Origin: Saccoglossus kowalevskii
Lineage: Eukaryota; Hemichordata; Enteropneusta; Harrimaniidae
Direction: 5' to 3'
Length of the DNA: 62,716 bases
Assembly: GCF_000003605.2 (NCBI RefSeq)
Contig: NW_003114461.1
Coordinates: 130,363-193,078 of the forward strand
Shown here: positions 40,001-55,000 of the stretch, one piece after another
Layout: every line of letters begins with the position of its first letter
How positions within the stretch are numbered: position 1 is the stretch's first letter
Translations under genes and position numbers: made by a program
Notes under the pieces: model-generated
The model's input: the letters and a program-made list of their open reading frames with translations, nothing else
Databases searched by the model: none
Told to the model about the DNA's origin: nothing

Positions 40001-43000
40001 GTAGTTTGAACAATAAACGAGAAGTCAATAATATGAATGGTCCGTCATTGTAAATCAGTCACGGTACCCATCGAGAGATTGCGTTCGCGCGCACGTGTCA
40101 AATTACAAATGGGACGTAAATGGCAATTATTCTAATTACATAAACATGTATACTCTGTCATATGTTCATTATTTGTTTAGCAGAATAAATCTGAGCACCC
40201 CTAGTTCCGAGTTCCGAGGTCGACTTTAATGAATTATTCTATGTGCATCGCTGTAAACCACGCATGGATCGCTTCCCAATTTGGCTTAAAACATGGCATT
40301 CTAGTTTTAAATATCATTACATTAAACAATTCATCCCTAAGTCATTCCGATGTCATGGCAACGCTTGTCATTTTCTTCTCGAATTGTTCCTCTCTCTTGT
40401 CAGGGACGTCCTCCACACATGCATATAGCAATCATCTAGTTTAATTTTACGTAGGTCACTCTGTGGCATTTAAAAGATTAATGAGAAGTACTGAATTGTT
40501 CACCGTGTAGGCAGTGTCGTGTTATTTTGTTTCGGGTAACGTTATAATCTGCACTAATCTACGGTGTTCAGAGATTAGTGAAATGTCACGTGGCTATAGC
40601 ACGGCGGAATTATTACAAAAGGAGATTTTACAGACCGAAAATAAGAAGAAACTGAAGTTTTCACCCATTAAACACAAGTAAAATAATCAACATTTTCATT
40701 TGTTATTCACTAACCGGGCCAGATGAATGTCATGTACAGTATCACGTAATCATAATGAGTTTACTCCATCAATAATCATTATTATTTGTAAATTCAAGTT
40801 AGCGGTTGGTAGAAACGAGATCTCGCCCGTCATTTCGTCTTGTTACTAACGCGCGCAGCGAACGTGGGCTGAACCACCATAATCATACAATATAGTCGTC
40901 TATTTATATAAAATAGAAACGAGTATGTGAAATATGGTTTACAGTAAACAAAAGTGGATTTGTTCCGGGTATTGACCAAAAACAAAACGTAACTGATTGA
41001 AACAAAAATGATCCCAACTTTTCTCTCACGTTGGGGCTATAAAGAGCCTACGCATGTCGACGTGGTTATCGCTCAGCATTTCAAATCACGAGATTTTCGC
41101 TGCAAAATACTGATTACTATTTATGCAATATATAACCTGAATCACAAAATATACATATGCAACGAAGATAGTTGTCAAATGACCGCTGTCTTACATCCGG
41201 GTATCATTCCATGGGTAGCTGTAGATGCCCGAATATCAAGTTAACATGTTTCGTAGTTGTGATACATAGCTGCCAAATTGTTTTGATGATTTAGGATGAT
41301 TCGAAGATGCCAGTCAAATACACACGACGAGTACTGTGAGGTTATAATTATAAGAAGTTTAAATGTAATTGCTAGCTTACATACACTACATGTGGACAAT
41401 GACAGATTAGAAGGGAGTGTTGACTATGTGATGTATTTACTTATCTATATCCAAGAAATGTCCAGATATAGTCGGGGAATATAAACACTTCAGAAATCAA
41501 AAATAAATCAAGTATCCAACATATATCGGCCATAAAAGGCATAACTATTGGAATTATTGTAGACGTTAGAGGCCGCGGATACCCAGGAATAATTTGATGA
41601 AACGTATCTGTATAGCATGTACCTCTCAGTTTTGTATAATTAGTTTCATTACAAAGTTTCCCGATTTGCCACAGTTCATGCTATGTCACCGTGATCACCG
41701 CCGTCACGGTGATTGTTAGATACAACGCACCATTATGTACATGATACACGCACGCATTTACACAATGTACTATTTGTGTATTATTGAAAAAAAAAATCAT
41801 CTGAAGGAAATGATGTCTTCAAAGATGGAGCAAAGCTACTTAGCGTGGTTTCTATGGCGACCGAATAAAGATTTACCCGACGTAGTACTTTCTTGCATCC
41901 GATCAACGCCGAGAACGAGGCCGTGTCTGACAGAAAATTTAATGTACGTTTTGAGAATCGATCTGAAATTTTAAAAAGGACGCCCGGAAATTGACAGCAC
42001 GATGGGTGGCTATACCTAAATTTTAAGTGAAATACTGGATAATGACGACGGCAAATGGAATGCCTCTCAGAATTTCATCAAATATGTAGACTATATTTCA
42101 TTGATGTATTTTCAGTAAGATAGTTGACTTTGTATTATATAACCGGGAAATATTAGTAAATAAAACACCAGCAACTATCAATGTTTTTTGATTAAATTCC
42201 TGATTCTATAATTATCTGATGTGTTTTTAATTTAACACAACATGCAAAATTAGTGAAATGTATTTTTTTTTCTAACAAACTCTCAACATCACAGCCTTTC
42301 CAATTAACCGGAAATAGTAGCGTCGTACGCGTCATGTCTGAAGTACCAGCAAAGTTAAGTTACGTGTCATTACTTACTCACGTGATCAGACGAAATAAAT
42401 AATCAGCTTTCAATTTACTCTACGGTTAACGACCCCCTCGGATTCGAAATATTACGTACATAATCGATACCCATGTGGTACTTCGGTGTAATCTTCGTGT
42501 ACGTAGACAGTGAACAGTTGACTTCAAATACACCCGTACGTGCGGTAGTATAATTTAGTATAACTGCCGTTATAGCTACATGTACTTTAATTGAAAATGT
42601 TCATTTCAATCCATGCGCCCTACGAAAACGACACAGCTACACATCTTAAACGTTTCCTCGTACGCGAATTGATAAAACATATAATATTATGTTACGTTAT
42701 ATGATTAATAATGCATAATGTTTCCCTATACTAGTATTTTTTAATAATTCTGTTTTGAATAATCGCTGTATATGCGTCATTATAATAACAACGCAGGCAA
42801 CATTTACATTATGGCTTGTATTGAATGCAGTGCTGGCGACAACCGGACGAAATTCTGTTCATACGAGTATTTTTTTTTCATATTCATAGACGTCATTTTT
42901 ACGTTAATTTCACAAGTGGGTTTCAACACGGGAATAGGCTAGCGCTGGTGGCAAGGTAGTTTAGAATTAGTTTAACGAGAAGACGTGGCATTGACTGAAT

Positions 43001-46000
43001 GACTGACGTGCGAAACAGCAATTATTCAGAACGTGTGTCAGACTTGCAGACGCCGAACTGGTTTACTTCGGGGCATTTCCAATCAAAATTGCGTGAAATC
43101 ATTGCGCGTGTTAGACGTATCACGGGTAATTAAAATTGAGCGTCGTGTACTGGTTACTTAACTTCACTAGCAATTAATTCTGTTACAAATAAGCTTAATT
43201 AAACAATATCTTAGAAAAAAAACATAATAACATTCATGCTTCTTTCATTCAGAAATTATGTAAAAATACTAACTTGATACGTTAACAGCGTGTTGACCCG
43301 GTTACGGTATTCCCATTTTCATATTATGAAATGAAATGAACCAACAATCATAATATTATTAGTAGTAGTATTTTGTCATGTTGAGATGACGATAAAACAC
43401 ACAGCAATGTTCTACAAAAAATGTTTACTGCAAATCCGTTATAAATGTATGGAGTAAAGGATTTGTTCACAGTCTCATTACTACCGAGTCTGTAATGGTT
43501 TGATAGACTATATTTGGTGAATGTTAATAAAAATGGACATTTTATACTTTTTATAGAAGCCTATATCGAATCATTATATGCGCTTTTTAGAACTCCTATC
43601 CTAAATAGAGGTCAAACTTGTCAGCTGCACAATTCATCTATCGATATGCAAATTAGCATATATTTGTTTTAATTTCGACATCAAAATGATCAATCAAATG
43701 AGTTCTACTCAGCGGGCGCTTGTCAGATTCCTTCACTTTATTATTAATAACATCGCGATGAGAAGCTATATTCTATTATCCTACTTTGCTTAAAGTGTGT
43801 ACGTCTTTACTGACACGATTTATGGTATCTCGCGGTCACTCTATTAATTTGTGCGGTTTGGTGTCCCATTTTCTTATGTTGACAAACTTTGGGGAAACAA
43901 AATGTAAAGAACAAAATCAATGTTGCATCGAATGTATAATGACAATTATATTCGTTTTATTTTTATAATTCTATATAATTTACTCTTTTATATATCATAT
44001 TATTTTTCTAATGCATTATTTATTTTTGTTTTCTTTTTTTATTGGTTACGTCTTTCTCGATGTCTTCATTCTGTTCTCTCGTTCGTATTGGAAGCAGGCC
44101 ACCTTCACGGTACTTTTATTATTTCATTTATTATTTTTTTTTCTTTAGCTCTTGAGTGTGTAGAAAGCACATCATAAATGGGGATATTATTTGTGTCGCC
44201 GTCTGTCTGTGTATATCCCAGTGACATCTCCAGCACTACAAGCTCCCTGGCGTTGAAATGGAATTTGGTACACAGATACTAGATAAAAAAAATGTAATTA
44301 GTTTTTGTACACTAATCAATAACGTATTCCGACATTCCGTCCAAACTCATATAACATGATACTTTCTACATCTGTACTTTTGAATAGTTCGTTATAAAAG
44401 TTATCAAAATTGTATATTATTTTTGGTGAATCATATTTTAGAAGGCCAACGTTTGCAAAAAATACTATTTTCTTCAACAATGTTATAATCAAATCATTGA
44501 AAAGTACATGTATGTTATGTGTAGTTCATTTTCGGCATGCGCATGGTCCCAATTGAGGTAATTTATAATCCGTTAGGCCTACTGTATACCAATTTCTATA
44601 TATTTAACGGCCCAGCAGCTTTCGACAATTTTCTTATTACAAATACGCACGTATCTGATATTTTGGAACTCCTACTCAGCCCATTATTCAAAAGACCCAC
44701 GTGTTTATGATGTCATCCTTATTACTATTTTGGTTTAATACTCCATAATTCACATTGGTGTTGTATTTACTCTCAGCATCGATATACTTTGTTGTGATGT
44801 TCTCCGATTGTAGTACTCTTAATCCCATGTGATGTGAATATTATCTTACAACGATGATGATTTGTAAAACGTTATATTAAAGTGCCTATACTATACCGTT
44901 TCGCCTATGCACACTTCCCAGGAGTGCACGTGTATCTGTATCTGTGTTCTTAGTGGTAACGTGGTCGTTGTTTGTCGTCAATAGTCGTTACAGCGCATAT
45001 TCGGTTATGATATGTATGTGCATTGTGTGCTTGTATATTAATATAAATGTGTCGCATTTTGGCGTTTTGAGATTGATATAAAATACGAAGAAGTCACAGA
45101 AATCGACAAATTATACATGTATAGGAGATATCGGGACGGTAAGACGCTGAACTACAGGAAGCATGGATTACACTACGAGAGTCCAAAATAATCACGGACA
45201 AAATCTGTGTCGTTTGTGTTTTTCTTCTTTTGTGGACGCTATTTCCATGGAAACTCGACAAACTAACGCCCACACATTGAACGCGATGAACACCTTCATA
45301 ACTCTGAGCTCATTGCGACCACATGCCCGCTGCTTCATTAACAATTATTGACAATTTATCTTCTTTTTAATATTCCTCGAGAGAATAAAAAGAAAATGTA
45401 AACATAAATCGATATAGAGCGCTAATGCGATAAAACAATGGGCAGCATAGTTTCCCAGTGTCTCTGACGTCGACTGTTATTATAGCCATCCGTTTTCTCT
45501 CTTTCAAAAATATCATTACAAAATTAAATTGATGGCGATGTGTTGAGTATTCTTAATTCTCGTCGATCACTGTAGAGGTTCTTAGGTGGCGAATTTGGAG
45601 GCCGTAAATGTACTATGTGAATTGCTGAACCGGGAAAATAATACGCAAATATAAACGGTTCGGTTCGGATGGGATCGTCTCGAATCGGACACTATAGCAA
45701 AGAATAGTTTAATTCTATTTGAGTCCGATAACTCTGGTACGAGCTCCACTGGATTAGATAAAGAGTAACTGAGATATCGACGATTATTCGCGTCTATGGT
45801 TTATCTGCAGAACACGTACGAGTTTTCGGCGTTTGTGTATTGCGGTGGCCTGTGTAGTCTCAGCCCGGTTAGTCTGGATAGTATGTATACGTCACTATCA
45901 TCAATAAAAACAAAAACAACAACAACAACAACGACTGAGTACACCTTCCGTTTTAGTGACGTGATTAGAACTCATCCGAGTTCACGTCGTTTTTCGACAA

Positions 46001-49000
46001 TCTTATCGTCGTATCTAGTTTGTAGAGATAAAACTGGTCTTCTGGGCATGTTATAAGGTCACGGAAGAACCTTCAGAAGTATATACATATATTTCAAGTG
46101 ACATTTTCGTAACAAGGAGGAAACGTGATCGCAAAATAAGTATTGCAATTAAGGTAGCTATGTAACGCACGCTTACTTTTCACACCAAAAACATGTTTGA
46201 TTGACTTCTGACAGAACGAGTGCAGATAATGAGACTGGTTTCGACACAGCCGTTGCAGGATTTTATACATCGTTTCACTTACTTTGTGGCAAAACGAAGT
46301 TAATTATTACAGTGAGAAAGTGCAGTTTGTGTCATTGACCGGCCCCGGTATGCTGTACACCGTACACACTTGTTTATGGAATTCCCCTTCTATTCAATAG
46401 AGAATGTAAAACTGATACACAAATTGGCGCATTTTTTTTGGGGGGGGGGGGGTTGTAACGGCACACATAGTACGGTCAGGTTTACAGGATGCGTTATAAA
46501 ATGAGTAAAATTTGCCAGAAAATATCATCATGACGATGTTTTGAAATTATTAGTTGGCAAATTGAAGACTGGGACATATTAATGTGGCCACCGTACCAAT
46601 AATTCACAGTGAGGAAGAACACATGGGTACCCGGCAATAACATATATTCCTAGATATGTGATTGGAACTACAGTACACCACCGTGACATCAGGAACACTA
46701 TTTAGGGATATATATATATATCTATACTTGCCGCTTTGGAATAATGAACATAAATACTGGAAATTACAAATATTTCTCACAATAAAGGTAACCGTCAAGG
46801 TTTGATCGAGTGAGATTTAGTCACATTTGCGCCATGCAAGGGCTTAGATATTAGCTATAATACTCCTCGACAATATTCAATGTTCAATCACACTGGTCCG
46901 TTAGAAAGCGAGCGCTTCTAGAAAATGCTCCTGTAATTGAAGCGATGTAATCTACACGTTGAGAAAACGTGTCCATTACATTGTTTCATTATTAGTACAT
47001 TACATGTACTCTATAATGCTGATTTGTATCAATTTTATCGTTCAGCAGAAAAATGTTAAAACAGTTACTATAAAACGTGTAACATTTGAAATAATGTTAA
47101 TGTAACATCTGTCAAAGATTAGGATTTGTAATTTAAACTGACATACAGTCGAAGATGGTGTTTGCCGTTGGCGTGACTGCGTTGATATGCCGTACACATT
47201 CGTATCATTTTAATGCCTGTCGTATTCCAATAGTGAGTGTTTTTTCTAAGCTTTATTTACGAGGAATCATATACAATTCACACGTCCTTAGTATGAGGAG
47301 GCACACCTGATCGTACTCGTTAATATGACTAGGAAGGAGATTGTGGCCGGCGCTAATGAGAAAACGAACGGTGTACGAATAAGCGAAAAAGCGTCATTAA
47401 CTTAACAAATTCACCAAAGCCATCTGATAGTAACAATAACGAGAGATAGGTGACAGTTATCTTTCTCACTACAAGACAATGTCATTACTGTCTTCCGAAA
47501 CGGGCGCCATCTATCTTTCTTTTTATTGTGTTTACAAAATTAAAGAATGCATCAGGAGAATATGTACATTACCTCCGTATTTATTAATTAGAATAACAAA
47601 GCCATGCTGCCTAAATATGATAAATATGATAATGATGCGTTTTTAACGTAGGTGAGATTTTATTGTATGGTGTTCGGTATGGTGATTTATCATATATTTA
47701 AATTAGTATGTGATGTATAACCAATCACAGAGAAGAACATAAAATTCCATCCCAGTTTATAGAAATAGTGCCATGTATCTTTCGTATTTTCAATTTGCAG
47801 ATTTAATTAAAAAAAAGAAAAGAACAACTGTACTTTGTCAGCAATCCAACGAGTTCGGTTTGTCATTTCAAGATTCACCCGTTCGTCTGGAATAATCTGC
47901 TACGAGGCATGACGTATGTTTCCATAGAAATCGTAAGACTGTTTGAATACAGCAAATTACATTTCATGGCTTTATCATTATGTGCAGCAAACGTGTGGTC
48001 TACCTGATTACCTCACACAATAACCAGCAAATTCAATTTACACTGTCAAAAGACGAAATATTTACTTTTTTCTTCTTTTTGTCAAAATGACCATTCACTG
48101 GGGATAAATTACAGTGAATTTACCTTGTGCGCCCTCTAGCGACAAAGCTCTCCGTGACGTCAATGTGGCGTAGCTGGGTGAAGTCAATATCGTTATTAAA
48201 ATGGGCAACTCTGCTAGGTTGCGTGGTTATTTGGAATATAGCAATTTTTTATAGTGTCGGTTGTTATATCATCGATGTGAATGCTTTCCTGTGCAACTAT
48301 TTACGTCACAGAGACGCCCGTCACTTGAGGGCGTGTCTTATATGACCGTTGGGGTTTAGTCTATGCAACTGAATGAAGTGTTCGATTCAACAGCAGGTGG
48401 TTTCGTCGGTGCTATAAACGTCTGCACACTGGAAGCCGATTATCATCATCGAAGAATTTAATTTACAAGAGTGTTTCTTTATGTCACGTCGGATCGTGAA
48501 TTTCGTATAATTTCGAATACAAATCAAGTAGTGGAATACCGTAAAAAGTCGATGCTTCAACAACTGTGTAACCCAGTACGGCCATGTGTAAAGCATAACT
48601 CTCTTGTGATTTGTTTGGACATACTACATACTTATTATATTCAGCGACATGTCTTCAAAAATAAACAAATAAATAAATAAACAAACAAACAAACCAAGGC
48701 ATCACTGTAAGATTCAACGTGATATTTTTATCCGAGTTTTAAATACCAAGTATATCACACCTGCTGTCTTTTTTTCTGCATCCTCGTTCTAGGCAGATAA
48801 TCGTATTATCATCTACGCTAAACAAAACTCATCAAAGTATATACGTGTATGTCGCTCTAACCAGGACTAGATAGGTCAATTATAGGCTTGCATTACTGCG
48901 GAATTTGTACTCGATTTGTGCAATTTTGGGATATTTACTACAAGCCACAAGTAACTGACGTAATCGCAAATGGCATATTCCGCCATACTTATGGAAAAAA

Positions 49001-52000
49001 TAAAAAAAAAAAAAAAAACACTGCAGCTACGGTTTTGCAAAGCAAATCTTTATTTCAGAAAATCTGTTGAAAAACGTTCAATACGCTACATTAAACAGAT
49101 AAGATCACATCAAACCCTCACTCAAACATTCATCGCGTGTAGCATCTACAAGTAAATCGATAACTCCTCAGTTTATACGATTCTTCGAATGATTAGTCAA
49201 GGATTTCAGAAGAGACGGTGCTCAGTCAAAAATTACGGGTATATATCCCACAGCGCTTCCAGGGTTTTGTGATTCGATAAATAATCGGATACCGTGCTAA
49301 CTGTCATGAAAAGTGTCAATATTGCACTTTTCAGAATCGCTGGAATCTACATCATGTATAAGGGCATACCAACATTCAGCGGCGTTACTTATTCTTGAAT
49401 ACTTTTTTTTTTCTAAATACTTTCGCTTTTTTTTCATATGCGTAGCAGAAAGTTGTGGAATATTCAACAGAAATATACGGTTTACATAAATTCAAGCCGC
49501 TGGGGGACTCGCATTTACCGGTTTTGCGCTCAGATCACTCATTGTTAGTTGGTAACCTGGATCGAGCGAGTTGATATTCCAGAACGTTCCGTATCCACGT
49601 CAGTGTTGACGAGGCCTGGTTGCTAACCAATGATGCCCCGCACGCAACGTCTCTCTGTCACGAATCGGCGTCTGACTGCTCGCGCCGCGGGTATCTGGCT
49701 GCTAATTGACCCAATATAAAGCACTCTGGTGTCGTGCGTTTTAACAAATAGTCTCGATAAAAGCAGACAAGCCGTTCCATTGTGCATGAGTTCCATATAT
49801 TATTCGCAACACCCATTTATCGAATATCAGGCGAACTCAATCAGATTATTTTAAACTGTTTTGCAGCCATCGTTTCTAAAAGGAGTTTCGGGCTGAATTG
49901 AAGTTATATGACATCGTCTGTATATTTTCACTAATAACGTTTTCATTAAAATGTTTTCATAATAATGTTTAGAAACAGGAGCCCGAATTGTCTTGGTAAC
50001 TGTCAACAATTTGCATTTTTGTTCTGGTTTTTACGGTGAAATTATTTCTTCTTATCTCTTTGCTCGGTGACGTTGAGTAGAAATTATGAATGTGTATTAA
50101 TTTTGCTATTTACTACGAAGCCTTAATATTGTTGACACATTACAGGACATTGACATTCATACGAATTATAAGAATGGTGTTTTGATAAAACAAATGTCGA
50201 AAACGGCTCATTGTCACATGAACACGCGTTTAATTCCGAAATCAGTGACAATGTAAAACAATAATACAATATTGAAATGGTTCACTCCAACCAATACATT
50301 GGCTGATTTCTCATTGAGAGAATACATGTACATGTCACTATTAATGAGCAGTGGGACCTAGGTAGATTTGATCACATGCGGACTTTGCTTCCGGGAGGAA
50401 AATCGTGTTATCCCATGTGTAGCTTGCAATCTTGGTCATGGCGGAAATCATCCACTGGAATCTCCGATTAATGCATATTTTTTATAAGTTTTAAAGGAGG
50501 AGGAACATGACGCTCACAATAGGTGCGTATATCAATAACGTCATCCAAGGGACGCGGGAATACGAAATAGTACATATCGAATAGTCCTCATTTAGATTTA
50601 TGGAAAGAATGAAAAAGACTGCACATAGCGTTTAGTGATCAATCATATTCTAGATATGTCATTTCTGTGCTCCCTTATTCCTTGTGTCCATGTGACTCAA
50701 CACTTGTTTTACTGATTTTCTGATTCAAAATGGCCGAGTGGTGGCCATTAATATTTATAACGTAACTTGACCCAATCTAAGAGAACTAGGCACAATTACT
50801 GACATGCTGTCATTTTATTGAACACGGCCATAATATGATTAGAGTTTCGTCTATGTTAACGAAACAGATTTAACGAATACGTCAGCGTGTTCAAAGGAGT
50901 CCACGTATAACAAGGGCTCAATGTTTGAAAACATTTGAGAAAAGCGTTTTTGAGCTTCCTGGCCTACTGTTCTGCCAATTACCTTTACTGTAATTCCACC
51001 AAAACAGCCATTAAGGTCATCTTATTAGACATCGGAATAATTTGACTTGGAAGATCGGTAATTGGTGAGGGAGTGTAACAAAGACAGTGACGTCCGCTGG
51101 GACCAGAAGCTGTTCTTCGTCTTCAATAAGCACACCGCGCTGAGTTGATTGGTCTCGGGCAGACATGGAATTGTGAGGGTCGAATAGTGCTTTTTTTATT
51201 TTGCCACAAAATTTAAAAAAACTATAACACCAGCGATATTATTTTCTTGGTCACAACTTAAATTTTCTTGTAATAGATTTTATGTTTTTGCAATTTTCTT
51301 TTTATCGCATTTTTTTCGCATCTCAAAATGCATGTTTAAATAATGAGAGGCCAATGTTCACGGAACACATCTTTATTTGATTGCAATGCAACCATGGTTC
51401 TCTTTATATGTTGGACATACGTGCTAATGTATAATTTGAATACCGAACAAAAAATTATTATAACATTTTGTGATTCAGATATGTTATATTCACTGATAAA
51501 TTTTATGACGTAGAATTGCATTGTAAAAAGTAAGACGCGTTGCAAGAACTTTGCGCCGCCAGTGACAATAACATTGCAGTGAACAGTTTGCAGCTGAGTT
51601 CTTGGGAATTGAAATTGTGTTAAATTCGAGTTAGGTTGCGGGGTAAAATAAATGTGCTGTAACCGTAAAATGAGAAATTATGTTTTTTTTTTCTGTGAGT
51701 AATTTGAGTTATTCTGCGAGAATTCCGAGTTACGTCATTATGAGTGAGAAATGACAATTGTGCAGTTACTAAAAAAATTAGGAATTTAAATCACGTTGTG
51801 AGAATCAAAAACTATCTTGCGTGAAATTAACGTTGTGTACCAGGAAACAGAAATCAACATGCATGGAAATAACGAACCCAGTCGCAAAGAATTCAGTCTG
51901 TGTTTGTTTAGACGACCATACAAATACTCTTCACTGTTATTTCGTAAAAGTGACGTCATCAGATATATTTTAACATCCCGTTTCCAATTATGAATTATTT

Positions 52001-55000
52001 GCTTGGTTGCTTGTTCTGTAACTGAAGTACACTCCTTGGTTTTGGTATAATATGTACATGTTTCCTGGAAAATTAAAGGGTACGTCACTGTAAAGTGGAA
52101 CTGAAAAGAATGCCAATGAGCTTCTTTCGTTGTACGCGCATGCGCATTTCTTGTCTCAATACTTTACAGGATGTCGAGGTCCGACTACGACAGAATTGGG
52201 CATAAATTGAGTCAAGTCAGGTTTAATTCAATTCTAGGATATTCAATGCAAAGCCGCCCATCGGACGCGGACAGCCTCAGGTAGAAAATCAGTAATTTAA
52301 TACACAAACATGCATTGCTCAGTGGAGAATAAAGGTAAGGTCAGACCACTGACGGTTGATGAAACGACAAGACTACAGTTTATTTCAAATCAATGTATCC
52401 GATCAAGCGTTAACGAATTATAGGCCATTGCGCTGCAACTTAAATCAAAATGAACGTTTTTTTTTATTTATTTGAGAGCTGAGATTTGATAGTTGTATTG
52501 AAGAGGCAAGTAATTGAACTTGGCTCGATGGTTCAGCAATTTCCAAAATTTGAAAGTGAGTGCAATGTAATAGACGGAATTTAACAGACATTGATAGCTC
52601 TTAGTTCGTGTAAGCAATCAGTGCTCCTTTGGTAATCACAAATAGGTTTGTCATGACAACAGGTTTTTTTTGAATCGCTCGACTATCCGCCTGAGCATTA
52701 CTAAAGTTATAAAGTTTAAATATTTTTCTCTGTCTCTTGGCAATTATAATCACCACAATAACCCAGTGGATTCGACCGATAGGAAACACAACACGTTCTC
52801 GGGAATATTAAGTTGAAAAAACAAACAAAAAAAACGCTCTGTCACTGACAAGTTTATTTACGTTTCAGCAATACATCAACATATCCGATAAAATGTGCAC
52901 GGTATATACCAACCGTTTAAACCATTGCGACGCGACAAATATGTATCCCGAGAAGCGGCTGAGACACTGGCGAATAAATCTTACTGAAATTATGCAAATC
53001 ATGCTGTAGAATTTCTTCATACATTGACATTTACTAGTATTGTTGTAAAATGTCAACGGTTATAATATGATCCGCATTTAATATCCCTCGTGATTGTGAA
53101 GACAAAAATTATGAGGCATCTCGTACAATGGCCCGATCGGTATGTATAGCCTGAATGTTAAGTTGATAACGTCGTAATGAGTTCCGCCTTATCTACTCCT
53201 CCCTTACAAGACAAATGTTAATTTGAAAACTTCGACACAGAATTGAGTGAACGATGTAAGAGGGGGGAAATGAAATAAAAACAAAAATAAAACTCTTATC
53301 TTTCACAGGTTAATGAACAGTGGGATAATTCAACTGATTTGCTTTACTGGGAAATTGCCCGACGAATGAAATCACTCGGTAAAGCAAACTGGGGAGTACT
53401 ATATCGTAGTGTTTCTCCTCGAGGAGAGGACGTTGTATGTTTCACTGCGTCGTCTGTGTAAATGATATCCGAGTAGTAACTCGCCCTGCAGATTCGCTAT
53501 AATAATTACATCCCATCATTGACGAGACTCAAAAAACAACGTTCATTTTCACACGCTTGTGTATACGTTAAAGGGCGGTGGTCGTCGCGCTGCGCATGTG
53601 CGACATTTGTCTTCTAAACATTGATTTTCCTACAATGCGCTCTTCTACTTGTACTCATTGATCTGCACAACAGTCAGAGTCACTATCTTTGTTTATATGA
53701 GATCCATATATCTCGCACATGCGCGACGTGACGACTACCACTCTTTAACATAAATGTTACGCATGTTTGCTCTTATGTTTTAATGATTCTAAAGTTCGTT
53801 ATCTACCGGTCAAAGGGATTGCGCCACATACATCAGCGAATAAGCCCTCTATAGTTCGGGACTAGTGTCGGAGTATTGTATAATTATGTATTTGTGTCGT
53901 GTTACTGGACAACTAGTGTGATACTTAAAGTGTATGAGAATGCATGGGGTGTTTCGAGTAATAGGTTTGCCTTGTTACATGGAGGGTGCTGTGCACAGGG
54001 TAATACTGCAACGGGCAACCCTGCGCCGCAAACAGTGTGTAGCATACTTTGTTACAAATGACGAAAACGATGAAACTAACTTGTAATCTCGTCATTTTAT
54101 GACAAGTCTACGGACAAATAGTCCGTAGGTGCAATTAATCACGTATACCATATGGAAACGCGGGAAGCATTCACATTAGGTTTGAATGTCGCCATGACTA
54201 CACAACAACTGCCACATGCTTTACGGAAATGAATATAGACCAAACCAGCGGGAATAACAAAAGTAGAAATGAACTTGAAATACAGGAGTGACATTACCCG
54301 AACAATTCTATAAAACTTGAAAATAATCAGTTCAGTTACATTAATCTGACATGTAGGAGTGAGTAGGCCCTCGCCGGCTGAACGGCATCATACCCGCGGA
54401 GGGCGCAACTAACGCGACCTCGTTAGGCTAAGATGACATCAACTAATGGCAGAGAAAACAACTGTCACAGTGAACTCAGGTTGAAATTAAATATATGATA
54501 CATGACCGTTGATGTTAATTAATATAATAATAATATTGTTACCAATATATTTAAAGATGGCGAACAAATTCGACACTTTGTCACGCGAGATTATCGTGAA
54601 ATTATACATCAACAACAATATACCCTGAGGTATAAAGACATACATTTTGCATTGATTTTGTTGAAAGGTCCATTCTTTATTATTGTTTTCAACGTTGGGT
54701 GTCGAGGTTCATCGTTGTCATATGTGGAATCCTTACCAGACCCTCTCATCCAATCGCCTGACTGTCTGAAGCTATACCATCCAGTGATTGGTCTATGTAT
54801 TGATCCATGTTGTGTTTATTTCTCTCACCAGTGGCAGCCGACCAAAGCGTCCTTTTGTTATCAACCACACAGAGACGTTTTATTACCGATGGCTGTGCGT
54901 TATAGCAATGGCGGTTCTCTATAATCTTTATCTCATTATAGCTCGGGCGGTATTTCTGGAGTTACAAAGCGAGAACGTGGCTATGTGGCTTACTCTGGAC

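Larger units (their letters stand above)
30680..54831 (+). other. CNGA: CNGA intron 1, about 24.2 kb
   Basis: This is bounded by GTTTGT at the 5' end and CAG at the 3' end. The two flanking exons join in frame without any other exon. It contains the AAT microsatellite, a G-run, several X-box, CRE and CTCF-like motifs, one full TTAA-flanked MITE near the 3' end (53568-53748) and a probable repeat scrap near 44.2 kb. No second gene could be recognised inside it. Its length would allow enhancers or alternative exons, but none is shown by the sequence. Confidence 0.8.

Noticed and set aside
41008-41244. Plus-strand open frame of 78 codons with an ATG in fair context
   Set aside because: A length expected by chance in this much DNA, with no recognisable product.
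49308-49332. Hairpin containing TATTGCACTTTTC, similar to the miR-92 seed
   Set aside because: The stem is only 8 bp with a short loop, and the sequence diverges from miR-92 after the seed. It is not a miRNA precursor.
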